Source: Caryophanales bacterium (GTDB lineage Bacteria > Bacillota > Bacilli > Bacillales > Amphibacillaceae). From it: a stretch of 64,000 nt of DNA. How positions within the stretch are numbered: position 1 is the first letter of the stretch; every line of letters starts with the position of its first letter. The notes beneath the pieces are model-generated. The model saw only the letters and a list, made by a program, of their open reading frames with translations, did not search any database and had not been told where the DNA came from. Made by a program: the position numbers and the translations under genes. The stretch lies in NCBI GenBank assembly GCA_026168805.1, contig JAPFDS010000031.1, forward strand, positions 23,764-87,763, read 5' to 3'. Shown one piece after another: positions 50,684 to 58,601 of the stretch.

Positions 50684-51301
50684 TTAATGATCAGTAAGTT
50701 CATCTTGATCTACGAGGTATTCGTAGAAATCTTTCCCATAGTTGTATTCAATGTACTCTATTTCTTGACTGACTGTCATAACACCTGTTGCGTGACCAAT
50801 TTCTCCATTTTGTAAACGCCATATTGCGTTATGGTCTTCATCGACTGCAGAAAAATCTCCATCCATCCATTTATTAGAAATTGTTCTATAAATATCGATT
50901 GAATCGTACGTTTCCGCGATTGATGCGTTCATTAAAAACTCATCTAGTTGTTCAACTGTTTTATTTGTCAGAGGAATCTTCCCTCGTTTCGTATCTGCAA
51001 TTATCTTTTGGTGGCTCATGTGATGGATAACATGTTGAATGTCGTCTTCAGTCATATCAGCGTTTAAATTCAGTTCCAAACTTGCTGCAAATTCTTCTTC
51101 CTTTAGATCAGTAGATGGACCTTCCGTTCCTACCACATCTGTAAAAGAGTCATTTGATTCGTTTTTATTGGGCGTCTCAATTTCATTTTGGTGCACGTCT
51201 TTTTGTTTACCTGATTTATTTATATCTACAATAATAAATACCGCTACTACTAGTATAGATAACAATACGATCACCGCTAAACTTTTAATTGTTTTACTCA
51301 T
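50684..51301 (-). CDS. Membrane-anchored DUF6241-like protein
   Basis: A 205-residue protein with one N-terminal membrane segment (about 7-27), a polar linker rich in Asn/Glu (28-70) and a helical outer domain with the segment DDIQHVIHHMSHQKIIAD near 88 and VSQEIEYIEYNYGKDFYEYL near the end. It resembles proteins labelled DUF6241 in Bacillaceae; function unknown. Lies alone between ctaG and spo0A. ATG at 51301. Confidence 0.75.
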   Translation of the reverse strand: MSKTIKSLAVIVLLSILVVAVFIIVDINKSGKQKDVHQNEIETPNKNESNDSFTDVVGTEGPSTDLKEEEFAASLELNLNADMTEDDIQHVIHHMSHQKIIADTKRGKIPLTNKTVEQLDEFLMNASIAETYDSIDIYRTISNKWMDGDFSAVDEDHNAIWRLQNGEIGHATGVMTVSQEIEYIEYNYGKDFYEYLVDQDELTDH

Positions 51302-51386
51302 TATTCAATCATTCCAATTCATAGTTCTTTAAACCTATATGCTATTATAACTAAAATCCTAGAAAAACACTATTTTCTAGACACAT

Positions 51387-51416
51387 AAAAGCCAATGAAT
51401 CACTTCATTGGCTTTT
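51387..51416. terminator. Rho-independent terminator of spo0A
   Basis: Perfect 13-base arms (AAAAGCCAATGAA and complement) around a four-base loop, with A/T ends for both strands, 78 bp after the spo0A stop. Confidence 0.9.
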
Positions 51417-51494
51417 ATCTACAATCTATATTTTTTTCACGCAGCTAATAAATAAATAAGTTACGTGCGTATTAATTATTTATTAGTACATGAA

Positions 51495-52289
51495 CTATGA
51501 ACTAACTCGATGCTCTAACCTGAGACGGTCAGCAACCATTGCGATAAACTCGCTGTTCGTTGGTTTTGCTTTACTATTATTGATTGTATATCCAAAAAGA
51601 GCAACAATTGAGTCGATATTTCCTCTATTCCATGCAACTTCTATTGCATGTCTAATGGCTCTTTCTACTCGAGAAGCGGTTGTATTAAAGGTTTTGGCAA
51701 TATCTGGATAAAGAACTTTTGTTATCGAACCAAGTAATTCGATATCATTGTAAACCATTGTGATTGCTTCTCTTAAATACATATATCCTTTAATGTGGGC
51801 AGGGACTCCGATTTCATGGATAATTGATGTTATTTCAGACTCAAGATTAAGTTTTACTTGTCTTTCATTATTTTGTGTCTTTCCAGTGCCTGAATCGGAT
51901 GGATTATTTGATTGTTTTCCAGCAACTGATCGAATTTGTTCTGACAAATTATTTAAATCAAAAGGTTTCAAGATAAAATAAGATGCCCCAAAATCGACTG
52001 CTTTCTTCATTACTTCTTCTTGGCCAAAAGCTGTTAACATAATAACATTTGGTACCTTTTTCAAATTCATTTGACGGATTTCTTGTAATACTGCTAAGCC
52101 GTCAATATGCGGCATAATAATATCCAACACAAGAACATCTGGCTCTACCTTTTCTAATAGTTCCAGACACTCTTTTCCATTATATGCACTTCCGATCACC
52201 TGAATATCATTTTGTTCTTCAAAATAATCCTTCATTAACTGAATAAGGTCTTTATTATCATCTACTAAAACAACAGAAATCTTTTCCAC
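51495..52289 (-). CDS. spo0A: Master sporulation response regulator Spo0A
   Basis: Phosphorelay target that switches on sporulation. The 264-265 residues start (GTG)[14 protein letters not shown]; the receiver domain has the phospho-Asp in LVLDIIMPH near residue 56 and FILKPFD near 107. The DNA-binding output domain is almost invariant ([31 protein letters not shown]). The GTG at 52289 follows GGGAGG at ten bases, as in B. subtilis; the longer frame to 52325 is rejected. The usual neighbours spoIVB and recN are absent; it lies downstream of ctaF. Confidence 0.96.
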   Translation of the reverse strand: MEKISVVLVDDNKDLIQLMKDYFEEQNDIQVIGSAYNGKECLELLEKVEPDVLVLDIIMPHIDGLAVLQEIRQMNLKKVPNVIMLTAFGQEEVMKKAVDFGASYFILKPFDLNNLSEQIRSVAGKQSNNPSDSGTGKTQNNERQVKLNLESEITSIIHEIGVPAHIKGYMYLREAITMVYNDIELLGSITKVLYPDIAKTFNTTASRVERAIRHAIEVAWNRGNIDSIVALFGYTINNSKAKPTNSEFIAMVADRLRLEHRVSS

Positions 52290-52329
52290 TACACAAATTC
52301 CTCCCTTATGTGTTCTCCTATACATCTAT

Positions 52330-52354
52330 ATTCGACATTGTTATCAATACTCCT
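52330..52354 (-). promoter_or_regulatory. SigH-type spo0A promoter overlapping a perfect 0A box
   Basis: On the minus strand AGGAGTAT (AGGA at 52351-52354) and, 21 bases on from its first A, GAAT (52330-52333), the layout of SigH promoters. TGTCGAA at 52331-52337 is an exact Spo0A box over the -10. Phosphorylated Spo0A should therefore affect its own SigH transcription. Confidence 0.7.
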
Positions 52355-52450
52355 TTAAATATTTTAAAGAACTTATGCTTCCCTTAGTTTTCCTTTAAAT
52401 AGCTTTGTTTAATGACATTAAACAGCATTTTCCGATTAAATATGACAACA

Positions 52451-52457
52451 TTCGACG
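52451..52457 (-). promoter_or_regulatory. Second 0A box upstream of spo0A
   Basis: CGTCGAA on the minus strand, six of seven bases of TGTCGAA, 120 bp upstream of the first box. B. subtilis spo0A also has several 0A boxes between its two promoters. Confidence 0.5.
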
Positions 52458-52493
52458 AAGGAATTATATGGAGAAGATTCATACGTATTCCAA

Positions 52494-52526
52494 TAAAAAA
52501 AGAGAAGTAGCAAAGGCTACTTCTCT
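52494..52526 (-). terminator. Rho-independent terminator of the cta operon
   Basis: Ten-base arms AGAGAAGTAG and CTACTTCTCT, six-base loop, seven T on the minus strand, 12 bp after the ctaF stop. Confidence 0.92.
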
Positions 52527-52538
52527 TTTTATTCATAT

Positions 52539-52862
52539 TTACCACCAAGTTACTACAGCTAGTGCAGTAAATGTAAGTGCTGCACACCATACTCCACCAT
52601 ATATTAATGTGGAAGGCATTTCATGATCTTTGTCTTTCATATGCATAAAGTAGTAAAACTGAAAGGCAACTTGAACAAGTGCCATAATTAGAATCAAAGG
52701 TATAACAACCATTGAACTAAACTTTCCAGAAGCTACTAAACCAAATGACGCAAGTGTAAACACAATCATGAGAGCAAATGAAATGACTTGGCGTTTCATC
52801 TCGTCTTTACTATGTTCTTTCTCATAAACATCAACTTCAGTCGACTCAACGTTATCTGTCAT
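52539..52862 (-). CDS. ctaF: Cytochrome caa3 oxidase subunit IV
   Basis: Small 107-residue oxidase subunit with three membrane segments (about 27-45, 50-72, 84-104) and the loop FYYFMHMKDKDHE. Last gene of the ctaCDEF run, three bases after ctaE. Start ATG at 52862. Confidence 0.92.
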   Translation of the reverse strand: MTDNVESTEVDVYEKEHSKDEMKRQVISFALMIVFTLASFGLVASGKFSSMVVIPLILIMALVQVAFQFYYFMHMKDKDHEMPSTLIYGGVWCAALTFTALAVVTWW

Positions 52863-52865
52863 ACA

Positions 52866-53489
52866 TTACCCCACCTTTCCCATTAAGTATACTACTGTGA
52901 ATACAAATACCCAAATGACATCAATAAAGTGCCAGTATAAGCTAAATGTATTAAATTTAGGGGCATTGTATAAATTGAGTCCACGTTTTGCGTTACGTAA
53001 CATAAGTGTAATTAACCATACGATACCAAATGTAACGTGTCCGCCGTGGAAACCAACTAATGTGTAAAATGCTGACCCAAATGATGATGAGCGGAAAGTA
53101 AACCCATAATCAGTGATATAGTGTGCGAATTCGTACACTTCACAAATAAGGAACCCGATTCCTAGTAATCCAGTTATACCTAACCATAACTGCATTTTCT
53201 TGAAATCGTTATTTCTCATATGATACATCGCATAAACACTTGTTAATGAACTCGTTAATAACATAACAGTCATTAAGAATACAAGTGGCAATCCGAATAA
53301 CTCTTCGGAAGTAGGACCCGTATGTACGGAGTCCTTTAATGCTAAATATGTTCCGAATAGACTTGCAAATAGGACGGTTTCTCCACCAAGGAAAAACCAT
53401 AGTCCCATAAATTTATTTCTACCTTCAAGGGTGGCTTTTTCCGGATTATGTGGTAATTTCTCCGGAAATAATGACTCATCATAACTCAT
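52866..53489 (-). CDS. ctaE: Cytochrome caa3 oxidase subunit III
   Basis: The 207 residues have five membrane segments and the family motifs FLGGETVLFASLFGTYLAL near residue 33, GFHGGHVTFG near 147 and YWHFIDVIWVFVFTVVYL at the end. Follows ctaD by one base. Start ATG at 53489. Confidence 0.95.
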   Translation of the reverse strand: MSYDESLFPEKLPHNPEKATLEGRNKFMGLWFFLGGETVLFASLFGTYLALKDSVHTGPTSEELFGLPLVFLMTVMLLTSSLTSVYAMYHMRNNDFKKMQLWLGITGLLGIGFLICEVYEFAHYITDYGFTFRSSSFGSAFYTLVGFHGGHVTFGIVWLITLMLRNAKRGLNLYNAPKFNTFSLYWHFIDVIWVFVFTVVYLMGKVG

Positions 53490-53490
53490 A

Positions 53491-55356
53491 TTATTTAGCC
53501 TCCCTATCTAATGCTTTTTGTAATTCTTCTTTTTTAATATAGTAACCATGGTCATCTTTCAATGATCGAACAACCATACATCCTAAAGCAAAGGCCATTC
53601 CGCCATAGAGTGCTAAGAACCAAAGTTTACTATCTGTTTGATAAATAAATCCTAGGCCTGCTACAAAGAACCCAAATGACATTAAGAACGGTAAAATTGA
53701 TCCATTCGGCATGTGTACATCATCTAAAGGTTCACCAGGAAGCATCTTACCATTTCCTTCTCGTTTTTCAACCCATAATGGATCTAATCCACGAACAAGT
53801 GGTAACTGCTCAAAGTTATAGTACGGAGGTGGAGATGAAATTGCCCACTCAAGCGTACGACCATCCCAAGGATCCGCTGGTGCTTGTTCATCTCTTGCAG
53901 AAACAATAATGTTATAAACAAATACCAAAATTGCTGCTGTCATAAAGAAGGCACCTATGGTTGATATCAGGTTTCCTGTATCAAGCATTTGTCCTGGTAA
54001 GAACGTATTAATACGACGTGGCATACCCATTAGACCTAAGAAATGCTGGACAAAGAATGTTAAGTGGAATCCAATAAAGAATAGTACGAATGTAATCTTC
54101 CCTAGACCCTCTCTTAATATACGTCCAAACATTTTCGGCCACCAATAGTGAAGTGCCGCGAAAATACCGAACACTGTTCCCCCTACAATAACATAGTGGA
54201 AGTGTCCTACCACGAAATATGTGTCATGGTATTGATAGTCAGCTACTGATGATCCAAGCATAACTCCTGTCATACCACCAATTGTGAATGATGGAATGAA
54301 ACCTAAAGACCAAAGCATTGCTGAGTTAATTGTAATACTTCCGCCCCACATTGTGGCGAGCCAGTTAAATATCTTAATACCTGTCGGTACCGCAATTGCC
54401 ATCGTAGCTACTGCGAAAATAGAGTTTGCAACTGGTCCCATACCTACAGTAAACATGTGGTGAGCCCAAACCATAAACCCTAAAAATGCAATTAACATTG
54501 TTGCAAATACCATTGCTGTATATCCGAAGAGACGTTTCTTCGAGAAAGTCGCAAAGATATCACTAAACAAACCGAATAACGGTAAGATTAAAATATAAAC
54601 CTCAGGGTGTCCGAAAATCCAGAATAAATGCTGCCAGATAATCGTGTTACCACCTAAATCTACGTTAAAGAAAGCAGCGTCAAACATACGGTCGAACATT
54701 AACAAGAACATGTTAATAGTTAATGCTGGGAATGCGAATAAGATTAGTACACTTGTTATGAATGTTGCCCAAGTGAATAATGGCATACGCATGTATGTCA
54801 TCCCTGGTGCACGCATCGTAACGATTGTGGCGATAAAGTTAATACCACCCATTAATGTACCTGCCCCAGCAATTTGCAATCCTGCAACATAGAAGTCTAC
54901 TCCATGCCCAGAAGAATACATTGCTAGAGATGCGTAAGAAGTCCACCCTGCATCAGGAGCACCACCTAAAAACCAACTTAAGTTTAAGAGTAGTCCTCCA
55001 AATAAGAACAACCAGAAACCAAGTGCGTTTAAAAATGGAAACGCTACGTCTCTTGCACCTATTTGAAGTGGCATAGCAGCGTTCATCAAGCCTAATAATA
55101 TAGGCATTGCTGCTAAGAAAATCATTGTTGTACCATGCATCGTCAACATTTCGTTGAAAAGTCCAGCACTGATAAAATCAGAGTTTGGAAACATTAATTG
55201 AATACGAATAATAAGAGCTTCTAATCCACCAAGTAGGAAGAAGAATGCTCCTCCTGCTAAGTATAAATGGCCTATTTTTTTATGGTCTACTGTTGTTAAG
55301 TAATCCCATAAAGCAGCGCCGAAGCTCCTTTTTTGAGTCATTGTTGCTGTACTCAC
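53491..55356 (-). CDS. ctaD: Cytochrome caa3 oxidase subunit I
   Basis: Heme-copper core of the terminal oxidase. The 621 residues have at least 12 membrane segments; the heme ligand His in MHGTTMIF near residue 73, the CuB/Tyr motif GHPEVYILILP near 250 (with the D-channel Glu of type A1 oxidases), HHMFTVGM near 300 and HDTYFVVGHFHYV near 385 are all present. The start is GTG at 55356, eight bases after GGAGG. Confidence 0.97.
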   Translation of the reverse strand: MSTATMTQKRSFGAALWDYLTTVDHKKIGHLYLAGGAFFFLLGGLEALIIRIQLMFPNSDFISAGLFNEMLTMHGTTMIFLAAMPILLGLMNAAMPLQIGARDVAFPFLNALGFWLFLFGGLLLNLSWFLGGAPDAGWTSYASLAMYSSGHGVDFYVAGLQIAGAGTLMGGINFIATIVTMRAPGMTYMRMPLFTWATFITSVLILFAFPALTINMFLLMFDRMFDAAFFNVDLGGNTIIWQHLFWIFGHPEVYILILPLFGLFSDIFATFSKKRLFGYTAMVFATMLIAFLGFMVWAHHMFTVGMGPVANSIFAVATMAIAVPTGIKIFNWLATMWGGSITINSAMLWSLGFIPSFTIGGMTGVMLGSSVADYQYHDTYFVVGHFHYVIVGGTVFGIFAALHYWWPKMFGRILREGLGKITFVLFFIGFHLTFFVQHFLGLMGMPRRINTFLPGQMLDTGNLISTIGAFFMTAAILVFVYNIIVSARDEQAPADPWDGRTLEWAISSPPPYYNFEQLPLVRGLDPLWVEKREGNGKMLPGEPLDDVHMPNGSILPFLMSFGFFVAGLGFIYQTDSKLWFLALYGGMAFALGCMVVRSLKDDHGYYIKKEELQKALDREAK

Positions 55357-55388
55357 AAACTTTACCTCCCTTTAACACGTACTTTTAA

Positions 55389-56456
55389 TTATTCACTCGC
55401 TAGATCAGGAACTGTATCAGGTGTAATCTCTGAAGGTTTTAATTCCATTAAATACTCTGCCATTTTACCTGCATCTTCTTCAGAAATTTCAGGATAATTA
55501 TCAAACTTCATTTTGTTGTCTGGTTTAATCTCATCAGGATCCATAATCCAATCTACAAGGTTTTCTTTTGTAGGGTCTAAGATACCTGCGAAACGAGTAC
55601 GATCTCCAAAGCTTGCTAAGTTTGGACCAAGTGGATCTCCAGAACCACCGATAGCGTGACAGCTCATACAGTTATTAGCTTCAAATAACTCTTTACCTTC
55701 TTGAGCTACTGAGTCAAGTTCTAATTCTTCAGGATCAAATGATTGCATATCGTCTACCCATTGATCGAAGTCTTCAGGACTAACTGCAATCACTTTAAAG
55801 TCCATTAAAGCGTGTGATGCACCACAGAGTTCAGCACACTTCCCATAATACACACCTTCTTCGTATGCTTCTATGTAAAATGTGTTTACGTTCTCTGGGT
55901 TCACGTCTAACTTACCAGCTAAACTCGGAATCCAGAATGAGTGGAGAACATCTTCAGACTTAAGGTCTAAATAAACTCTCTCACCTACAGGAATGTATAA
56001 ATCCTGACTTGTTTGAATCTCATCATCATCGTAATCAAAATGCCACCAATATTGATAACCAGTAACAGTTATGTTCCGGTGATCGTCCCTTTCTTCTGTG
56101 TCAGCTAAATCAAATTCAGCCATTACAGTAGGTACAGCCATGATGATAACTAAAATAATTGGGATTGCTGTCCATACAGTCTCAAGAGTAACACTACCTT
56201 CTACTTGTTTCGGTATAAAATCCTCTTGTCCCTTTTTCTTTCTAAAGCGGATAAGAACGACAACTAAAATCAATACAACCACCAAAAAGACTGCTGACAT
56301 AACAACTGTCGTAAGGACAATTAAGTCCATTGAGCTCTGTGCTCCATAGCCTTTAGGTACAAGTGCTGTTAGATTTTCTTTTCCACATCCAGATAATAAC
56401 AATAAAAGTGAGCCCAATAATACTAGAGCTTTCGTTTTACCCAACCAACCTCTCAT
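55389..56456 (-). CDS. ctaC: Cytochrome caa3 oxidase subunit II with fused cytochrome c domain
   Basis: The 355-residue precursor begins with a lipoprotein signal (LLLLLSGC, cut before Cys near 24). Two membrane segments follow, then the CuA domain with GKCAELCGASHALM near residue 200, and a C-terminal cytochrome c domain with CMSCH near 262 and a Met-rich end. This fused domain defines caa3 type. ATG at 56456 follows AGAGAGG. It is the first gene of the run because ctaB is absent upstream. Confidence 0.96.
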   Translation of the reverse strand: MRGWLGKTKALVLLGSLLLLLSGCGKENLTALVPKGYGAQSSMDLIVLTTVVMSAVFLVVVLILVVVLIRFRKKKGQEDFIPKQVEGSVTLETVWTAIPIILVIIMAVPTVMAEFDLADTEERDDHRNITVTGYQYWWHFDYDDDEIQTSQDLYIPVGERVYLDLKSEDVLHSFWIPSLAGKLDVNPENVNTFYIEAYEEGVYYGKCAELCGASHALMDFKVIAVSPEDFDQWVDDMQSFDPEELELDSVAQEGKELFEANNCMSCHAIGGSGDPLGPNLASFGDRTRFAGILDPTKENLVDWIMDPDEIKPDNKMKFDNYPEISEEDAGKMAEYLMELKPSEITPDTVPDLASE

Positions 56457-56819
56457 GAATGTATACCTCTCTTTCTATTTGTTTCTTTCCTTATATGTTA
56501 ATAATTCATAAAGGATACCTTTGTTCAATTATACCTTTTGTTTCTATTGAATATTTTATACAGCCACACATTAGGCTATATTAAGCTATTCTTTGCTTAA
56601 AATCCAATAAAAGGATATACCTTCTCTTTTTATGATGAATCATTTACGTAACAAAAGTGTATATTCTATTCTCTTGAACGAAGCTAATAATACTGAACAC
56701 CAACATATTTACACTGTTATATTTACTTTTACTTTACATTCGTATTGTTCAAGACATAATAATAAAGTCAGTTAATGTAGTCATTTCTTCGTTTTATAAC
56801 ACTCTGGAGGATGTTCTAC

Positions 56820-56870
56820 ATGAAACTAACTTGCTTCTTAAATCTTTTTTTATCAAATGACGAGATGTAA
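56820..56870 (+). CDS. Possible 16-residue small protein
   Basis: ATG at 56820 is nine bases after TGGAGG and opens a frame MKLTCFLNLFLSNDEM ending in TAA. The ribosome-binding site is strong for a non-coding gap, but there is no known family and no clear promoter. Could be chance. Confidence 0.2.
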   Translation: MKLTCFLNLFLSNDEM

Positions 56871-57073
56871 TGCGAATGTTTTCGGATGAAGTATCTTGCT
56901 ATTATCTCTAATGTATTCAATATTTATTCATTATAAGATCCGTAATATCTTTATTGTTTTAGCAACTTTTAAATCCTATCAACCCTATGCATACTTTCAC
57001 CCTTTTTTTATTAGAGATTCCTGCTATGTACACATTCCACTAAAAGTAAACGGTGTTTGTTGGTACATAATTT

Positions 57074-57082
57074 ATTATAGCA
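57074..57082 (-). promoter_or_regulatory. Extended -10 promoter reading toward ctaC
   Basis: TGCTATAAT on the minus strand, an extended -10 without a clear -35. It would give a leader of about 600 bases before ctaC, which is unusual; a nearer -10-like TATAAT lies around 56540. Confidence 0.4.
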
Positions 57083-57278
57083 TGAATTTGTCTTTCGTTC
57101 TATCCAACTTTACATTCTGTATGTTTTTTCTTCCAGATAAACATATTTTCTTAATTAAAGAATGTTTGAAAACTGTACTACATGTCGTTCAAAAATAGGT
57201 TTTCGACCCACATGTAGCGGCTTTTCTCTTGTATTAATTTTAGTCATAAAGCTTCAAAGGATATATTTATGACATTTA

Positions 57279-57294
57279 TGTGAATGTTTTCACG
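57279..57294. promoter_or_regulatory. FNR/CRP-like palindrome between ctaC and ctaA
   Basis: TGTGA-ATGTTT-TCACG matches nine of ten fixed bases of TGTGA-N6-TCACA. Such sites are bound by Fnr-family regulators; a catabolite (cre) site with two mismatches is an alternative reading. Confidence 0.45.
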
Positions 57295-57637
57295 GCCCCC
57301 TAAAAGGCTCCCACATAGTTTATTTCCCTTTGGAAAAGCATTTATAACACTGTCTCTTAGTATTATTTTTAGCAAATTTTCTACAGTTTTGCAAGGATTA
57401 TACTGCTTTCAACTTCATGAAGTACACATATATGTAACAATTAAATATTTTTTACTTTTATACAATTAATATCAATTGCTTTTTATGGTTGAACAATACT
57501 ATTATTAATATTGTATGTGGTTTATTTTTTCTTTTTTAGTACTCTTTATTTCATTTTTTGATGAAAGAAAAGATAAAATTCTATACCTTTTATACTATTG
57601 CATATCTTTTTTGATATTTATAAAGTGAGGCTAAATA

Positions 57638-58555
57638 ATGATTAGAACTTTAAAATGGCTTTCAGTTTCAACGTCTATTGGAATGATCTTTATATTAATG
57701 GGTGGTGCACTCGTTACGAAAACTGACTCTGGAGATGGATGCGGTAAAAGCTGGCCACTCTGTCATGGAAAATTGATCCCTAGTGAAATTACACCTGAAC
57801 TTATTATTGAATTAAGTCACCGGTTAGTATCCTCACTTGTTGGTATCTTTTTAATTGTACTCGTATTTTTAGCTTGGAGACATATTGGTCACATTCGTGA
57901 AGTAAAGTTTCTATCAATCTTGTCATTGTTTTTTATACTCTTGCAAGGACTTATTGGAGCTGCAGCGGTCATGTGGGGACAATCTGACTTTGTTTTGGCT
58001 GCACATTTTGGTATTTCCCTTGTTTCTTTTGCAGCAGTTTTCCTATTAACAATACTTATTTTCGAAATCGACCGGAAATTCGATGCAGCATCATTGGTTA
58101 TTCAAAAAAAGCATCGAATAGAGATTTACTTGTTAACAGCTTATACTATTATAGTCGTATATACGGGAGCACTTGTCAGACATGTGGAAGCAAACTTAGT
58201 TTGTCCAGACTGGCCTTTTTGTACAAATAGCGCACCGTTTGATTTTGCATCGTATAACTTTCATCAATGGGTACAAATGGGACACCGACTTGCAGCAGGA
58301 ATACTATTTATATGGGTAACAGTTTTCTTTATAAAAATGCTAAGAAACTATAGTAACAGCCGTGTAATGAAATGGGGTTGGACAGTTACGTTCCTACTAA
58401 TATTCTTACAAGTCGTTTTTGGAGCACTCATTATCCTGTCGATGCTCAATTTAGCAATTGCATTATTCCACGCGTTATTCATAACATGTTTCTTTGGAAT
58501 GTTGAGTTACTTTATCCTTCTCTCCAGTCGTAGTGCCAATTTTGAACGAAAATAA
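57638..58555 (+). CDS. ctaA: Heme A synthase
   Basis: Oxidises heme O to heme A for the oxidase. The 305 residues have eight membrane segments in two halves; heme-ligand His occur in ELSHRLVSS near residue 60, AAHFG near 123, GHRLAAG near 215 and the later ALFHALFI near 277. Cys pairs are GCGKSWPLC near 35 and CPDWPFC near 190. ATG at 57638 follows GTGAGG. Divergent from ctaC. Confidence 0.95.
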   Translation: MIRTLKWLSVSTSIGMIFILMGGALVTKTDSGDGCGKSWPLCHGKLIPSEITPELIIELSHRLVSSLVGIFLIVLVFLAWRHIGHIREVKFLSILSLFFILLQGLIGAAAVMWGQSDFVLAAHFGISLVSFAAVFLLTILIFEIDRKFDAASLVIQKKHRIEIYLLTAYTIIVVYTGALVRHVEANLVCPDWPFCTNSAPFDFASYNFHQWVQMGHRLAAGILFIWVTVFFIKMLRNYSNSRVMKWGWTVTFLLIFLQVVFGALIILSMLNLAIALFHALFITCFFGMLSYFILLSSRSANFERK

Positions 58556-58562
58556 ATAAGAC

Positions 58563-58601
58563 AAAGAAAGAGTTGCTATAGTATATAGCAACTCTTTCTT
58601 T
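58563..58601. terminator. Bidirectional terminator between ctaA and pyc
   Basis: Perfect 18 bp stem with a three-base loop (GTA), A/T-rich at both ends; overlaps the pyc stop codon by two bases. Confidence 0.92.

Larger units (their letters stand above)
56457..57637. other. 1.18 kb AT-rich gap between ctaC and ctaA, without ctaB
   Basis: In B. subtilis ctaB (heme O synthase, about 0.9 kb) lies here. Neither strand shows an NxxxDxxxD prenyltransferase motif or a long frame with a ribosome-binding site. The region is very AT-rich and holds control signals (an extended -10 and an FNR-like box), a 16-codon frame and the two outward-facing leaders. Confidence 0.7.

Noticed and set aside
52384..52590. 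68-codon minus-strand frame upstream of spo0A
   Set aside because: Crosses the cta terminator and the spo0A control region; no ribosome-binding site.
56896..57198. 100-codon plus-strand frame in the ctaC-ctaA gap
   Set aside because: No ribosome-binding site, an alternative start codon, AT-driven composition rich in Phe/Ile/Tyr, and no recognisable family.
56457..57637. ctaB as a recognisable pseudogene
   Set aside because: No stretch in any frame shows the prenyltransferase motifs; absence is more likely than visible decay.
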